Under the pieces are notes generated by a model. That model saw only the letters and a program-made list of their open reading frames with translations, was not told where the DNA came from and ran no database searches. Positions 61,190 to 64,000 of a stretch of DNA of 64,000 nucleotides are shown one piece after another. A program made the translations under genes and the position numbers. The stretch is taken from positions 186,001-250,000 of the forward strand of contig JALCMW010000004.1 in NCBI GenBank assembly GCA_022648685.1. Direction: 5' to 3'. Source of the DNA: Bacteroidales bacterium. GTDB taxonomy: Bacteria > Bacteroidota > Bacteroidia > Bacteroidales > UBA932. The first letter of the stretch is position 1. The number at the start of each line of letters is the position of its first letter.

Positions 61190-63823
61190 TTATTTCTTGA
61201 CTACGATTTTGTTATAAGTTTTGCCATCATAGACGACACTCAGGGAATATTTCCCGGGAGCGCAATTTGTCATGTCAACCTTCAACGGATTGAAAGCGCT
61301 GAAAGAAGATGTCTTGTCATAAACGATGGAACCGGTCGACGAAATTATCTTAACCCGAGTCTCAGCATCCGTTTCACCGGTACGTATATTCAACGAATCC
61401 TTGACCGGATTAGGATAAGCTTCCAAAGCTGTACCGGAATCCCTCACCAGAATCCTGAACGAACTTGTAACGCTTTTACCCAAGGCGTCGGAACCGGTAA
61501 TAGCCACATCTGACAAACCGTAACCTATTGTAGTCATATAAAGGATATTACCGGACTGATTGAAGTGTACCACATTCATATTGGAACAAGCCGCAGTAAT
61601 CGTAGGAGTTTCGCCATCCGGATCGGTGATATAATCACTTACGTCAAATGTATATTTCTGACCTACATTGTAAGAAAGTATGTTGTCGAAATCCTTTACC
61701 TTCACAGGAGCCTGGTCTTCAAGAATCTTATACTGAATTTCCTGAGTTGAAGATGAGCCGTAACTGTCAGTCGCAGTAATGGTAGCGGAGTAACTGCCGG
61801 CACTAGCTTTAGGGCCTATAACACGGAAAGTATAAGTGACCGTATCTATCGGGGAAACCAGGGAAGCGGCGTCAGAACCTCCGGAGAAATTCACTTTTAT
61901 CGAATGCCCGTCGGGATCATATATTTTTACGGGAACTTCTACGGTTTCGTAAGCATGGATAGTAAGATTGGCATTATCGATAGAAATCATAGGAGGGTGA
62001 TTTATTCCGGTAGTAACAGTCTTTATGCCGGACAAGGCCGAATAGTTCATACTGTAGTCATGTGCCGCTATGGCGACATAATATTGAGTATCGAAAGACA
62101 ATCCTGTAATCCGAGACGAAATCTCATCCCCGATTCCGGCATCATCAGGCGTATCCAGTGATTTTACAATTATTCCGTCTCCGGGATTATTCAACGAAAC
62201 ATTTTCCAATTTGGCTCGATCGGTACTTGCCAGAAGAATGAAACCATATGCCTTTATAAAAGATTTATTCCCGGTTACTTTCCAGGTAAAATCGATATTG
62301 TTGGAAGACGGTACGGCAGTATACTGGCTGACAGCATCCGGGGTATCATTGTTACCGTAAGTAATGGCGCCTAATGCATCCACAAGATTCCCTATCTGGG
62401 CGTTGGACGAAAGGAATCCTTTCTTCGCCCCTTTTATCAGCCTGTCTTCAAGCATAGTGTTCGTAAAACCGGGGCCGCCCAAATAAGACACGACCAGAGC
62501 GGCAACGCCGGAAACATGGGGACAAGCCATTGATGTTCCCGACATATAGCCGTATTTGGAACCGGACAAAGTACTGTATACGGAAGAACCTGGTGCAGCG
62601 ATATCTACCCATGAACCGTAATTGGAATAACCAGCCCTCTTGCCATCCGATCCGATTGCACCTACGGCTATTATAGGATCATAGTTACCCGGAGCTCCGT
62701 TAGGAAGGCCATCGTTGCCGGCGGCAAAGATAACTACACCGCCTTTCATAGGAGAAGAAGACAACTGGTTGCCGGAATTATCACATCCAGCATATTTTAT
62801 GAAATAGTCAACCGCCGCTTTATCGGAAGCCGAAATAGTGGCATTCAATGCATTCTCTTTTTCCTGAGTATCAAGAATGCCGTTGCCGTCTGCATCATAA
62901 GAATATCCCCAACTGTTCTGGCATATGACGGCTCCGTGATCAGCACCCCATTTGATAGCGGAAGAAGTAGGACCGCTCTTGCTGGTTCCGTCGGCATAAT
63001 CCTCGAACACCTGGCATGAAAGCAACTTCACCCCTTTAACATTATTAGCGGCATCACCGCCTGCTATTCCGCATACGCCTATTCCGTTATTATTGACGGC
63101 GGCAATAGTACCGGCAACATGAGTACCGTGATCATGCGCAACTATGGTATAATTGTTATCGACAAAATTCCTGCTGCCATCGGATCCTCCCGCAATGCAA
63201 TTTGCAGCAAGATCTGGATGGTTGAAATCTATTCCTCCGTCGACCTCAGCTACAATAACATTGGGATTTCCTGTGGTATAATCTTTCCATACCGGTTTGA
63301 CGTTGATATCGGCTCCCGCTTTATAATTGGCACCGCCTGTCCCATCATTATAATAATGCCACTGATATGACAGATCCGGATCATTGAAGTCCTGCGTTTT
63401 GATTTTACGCTGGTTTTCCACATATTCTATTCCGGGGATACTTGAGAACTCATCTCCGGCCTTGGTAACGGAAACATCTTTATCATATTTCACGACATAC
63501 CACTTATGCAGGCCTTCCGCTCTGGTTCTCGGCTCGAACTCACCCGCATACGGAAACAATCTGGTCATGGAAACTATCCCGAGTTCGTCAACCGCCTCAT
63601 TCAAGCCCATAGATTTGGTAACCACCTTACCGTAGCTCAAATCAGATTCCACCAGACCGGTCATATCGTCTGAAAATTTAACGATGGCCACCCCCGGTTC
63701 ATATGAAAGAGTATCGGATATGTCGCCGGATTCAGAAGGCAGCGGCGTAACGGGCTGATTTTCTTTCGAGCATGCGAAAAAAAAGAAAATCGCCAATAAC
63801 GGAAAAATAAATTTTATTTTCAT
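61190..63823 (-). CDS. S8 (subtilisin-like) protease, T9SS cargo (first pair)
   Basis: An 877-residue paralogue of the second protease. The signal ends AIFFFFAC (lipobox-like, Cys18). The triad is complete: VAEVDGGIDFNHPDL, HDHGTHVAGTIAAVNNNG and GTSMACPHVSGVAAL. Two Ig-like modules follow (PVKIYDPDGHSIKVNFSGG and one with YNVGQKYTFDVSDYITDPDG). The T9SS sorting domain is TALEAYPNPVKDSLNIRTG ... CAPGKYSLSVVYDGKTYNKIVVKK. It follows a partial gene by 11 bases. The pair likely arose by tandem duplication with its PorV-like gene. Confidence 0.92.
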   Translation of the reverse strand: MKIKFIFPLLAIFFFFACSKENQPVTPLPSESGDISDTLSYEPGVAIVKFSDDMTGLVESDLSYGKVVTKSMGLNEAVDELGIVSMTRLFPYAGEFEPRTRAEGLHKWYVVKYDKDVSVTKAGDEFSSIPGIEYVENQRKIKTQDFNDPDLSYQWHYYNDGTGGANYKAGADINVKPVWKDYTTGNPNVIVAEVDGGIDFNHPDLAANCIAGGSDGSRNFVDNNYTIVAHDHGTHVAGTIAAVNNNGIGVCGIAGGDAANNVKGVKLLSCQVFEDYADGTSKSGPTSSAIKWGADHGAVICQNSWGYSYDADGNGILDTQEKENALNATISASDKAAVDYFIKYAGCDNSGNQLSSSPMKGGVVIFAAGNDGLPNGAPGNYDPIIAVGAIGSDGKRAGYSNYGSWVDIAAPGSSVYSTLSGSKYGYMSGTSMACPHVSGVAALVVSYLGGPGFTNTMLEDRLIKGAKKGFLSSNAQIGNLVDALGAITYGNNDTPDAVSQYTAVPSSNNIDFTWKVTGNKSFIKAYGFILLASTDRAKLENVSLNNPGDGIIVKSLDTPDDAGIGDEISSRITGLSFDTQYYVAIAAHDYSMNYSALSGIKTVTTGINHPPMISIDNANLTIHAYETVEVPVKIYDPDGHSIKVNFSGGSDAASLVSPIDTVTYTFRVIGPKASAGSYSATITATDSYGSSSTQEIQYKILEDQAPVKVKDFDNILSYNVGQKYTFDVSDYITDPDGETPTITAACSNMNVVHFNQSGNILYMTTIGYGLSDVAITGSDALGKSVTSSFRILVRDSGTALEAYPNPVKDSLNIRTGETDAETRVKIISSTGSIVYDKTSSFSAFNPLKVDMTNCAPGKYSLSVVYDGKTYNKIVVKK

Positions 63824-63834
63824 TTAAATAACAG

Positions 63835-64000
63835 TTAGAATTGATCGGAAAGGAAATCTGCTAATATAAGCAGGGACTGCGGATCTTTCCATCTGATATG
63901 ATTCTTTTTTATGAAAGACTTGACTTCAGAGGAATTCACGCCTTTTATTGACATAACATCCCTTTTGGTAGCATAAATTTTGTTTCCTTTCACGAATATA
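63835..64000 (-). CDS. C-terminal fragment of an unrecognised protein
   Basis: Missing from the track because it is cut by the window end. The minus strand reads IFVKGNKIYATKRDVMSIKG, then VNSSEVKSFIKKNHIRWKDP and QSLLILADFLSDQF before a TAA at 63835-63837. The stop lies 11 bases before the S8 start, so it is probably in the same operon. The basic, helical end resembles no family that I can name. Confidence 0.6.
   Translation of the reverse strand, partial: IFVKGNKIYATKRDVMSIKGVNSSEVKSFIKKNHIRWKDPQSLLILADFLSDQF

Noticed and set aside
1-64000. Prophage, transposon or integrative element
   Set aside because: No integrase, transposase, terminal inverted repeat or phage structural gene was found; both tRNA genes lack an adjacent integrase.

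Overview
The window comes from a member of the Bacteroidota, most likely order Bacteroidales; I cannot fix the genus. The evidence is a SusC/SusD pair with surface lipoproteins, BACON and DUF4959/DUF5126/DUF5000-type domains, type IX secretion (T9SS) cargo, an Rnf complex in the order rseC-rnfB-C-D-G-E-A, a fused OtsA-OtsB next to a GH15 enzyme, and repeated TAnnTTTG promoter -7 boxes. No phage, IS element, rRNA or CRISPR was seen.

Layout. (1) 1-13.3 kb, minus strand: a glycan/sugar uptake locus, rbsK-susC-susD-DUF4959 lipoprotein-DUF4998 lipoprotein-surface phosphoesterase-BACON lipoprotein-partial lipoprotein. A divergent LacI-family regulator (13.5-14.5 kb) faces it, and the shared intergenic region has two CG-centred palindromes that look like operators. 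(2) 14.6-18.8 kb: tRNA-Arg(TCT), a DUF368 lipid-carrier translocase, a DUF6913-type protein, a PfkB/adenosine kinase, a UPF0104 membrane protein and a small beta-barrel. (3) 18.9-30.6 kb, minus: one long gene train, M23-M23-MerR-Nif3-zinc ribbon-dnaB-DUF3108-rseC-rnfBCDGEA, with tiny gaps or 4-base overlaps. (4) 30.7-42.2 kb, plus: alaS, an in-frame LptG/Fmt fusion, thiamine diphosphokinase, malic enzyme, a NapH/NapG-like polyferredoxin, a Tat-signal Fe-S aldo/keto reductase and a DUF1343 (NamZ-like) protein, closed by a strong terminator. (5) 42.4-46.4 kb: OtsAB and a GH15 enzyme, convergent. (6) 46.6-56.1 kb, minus: the most unusual region. Eleven tandem paralogues of about 152 residues, each with nearly the same signal peptide and a recurring spacer with a possible promoter, lie with two copies of a 260-residue secreted protein, an M23 peptidase ORF that is in frame with one of them across a single TGA, and a decayed metallopeptidase-like gene. 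(7) 56.4-64 kb: tRNA-Ser(GGA) and two tandem pairs of S8 protease (T9SS cargo) plus PorV-like outer-membrane protein.

How it fits together. The first locus would capture a ligand at the surface (SusD and accessory lipoproteins), possibly remove phosphate, import through SusC and phosphorylate a pentose or similar sugar with RbsK, under LacI-type control. The Rnf train links ferredoxin and NADH to an ion gradient and is joined to envelope and replication genes. The paralogue array is the best candidate for an undescribed system. Its proteins look like two repeats of a BamE/SmpA- or BLIP-like unit, they are mosaics of at least two alternative N-terminal and two alternative C-terminal segments, and they lie downstream of a secreted M23 module. 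A diversifying set of periplasmic inhibitor or immunity proteins is a reasonable but unproven reading.
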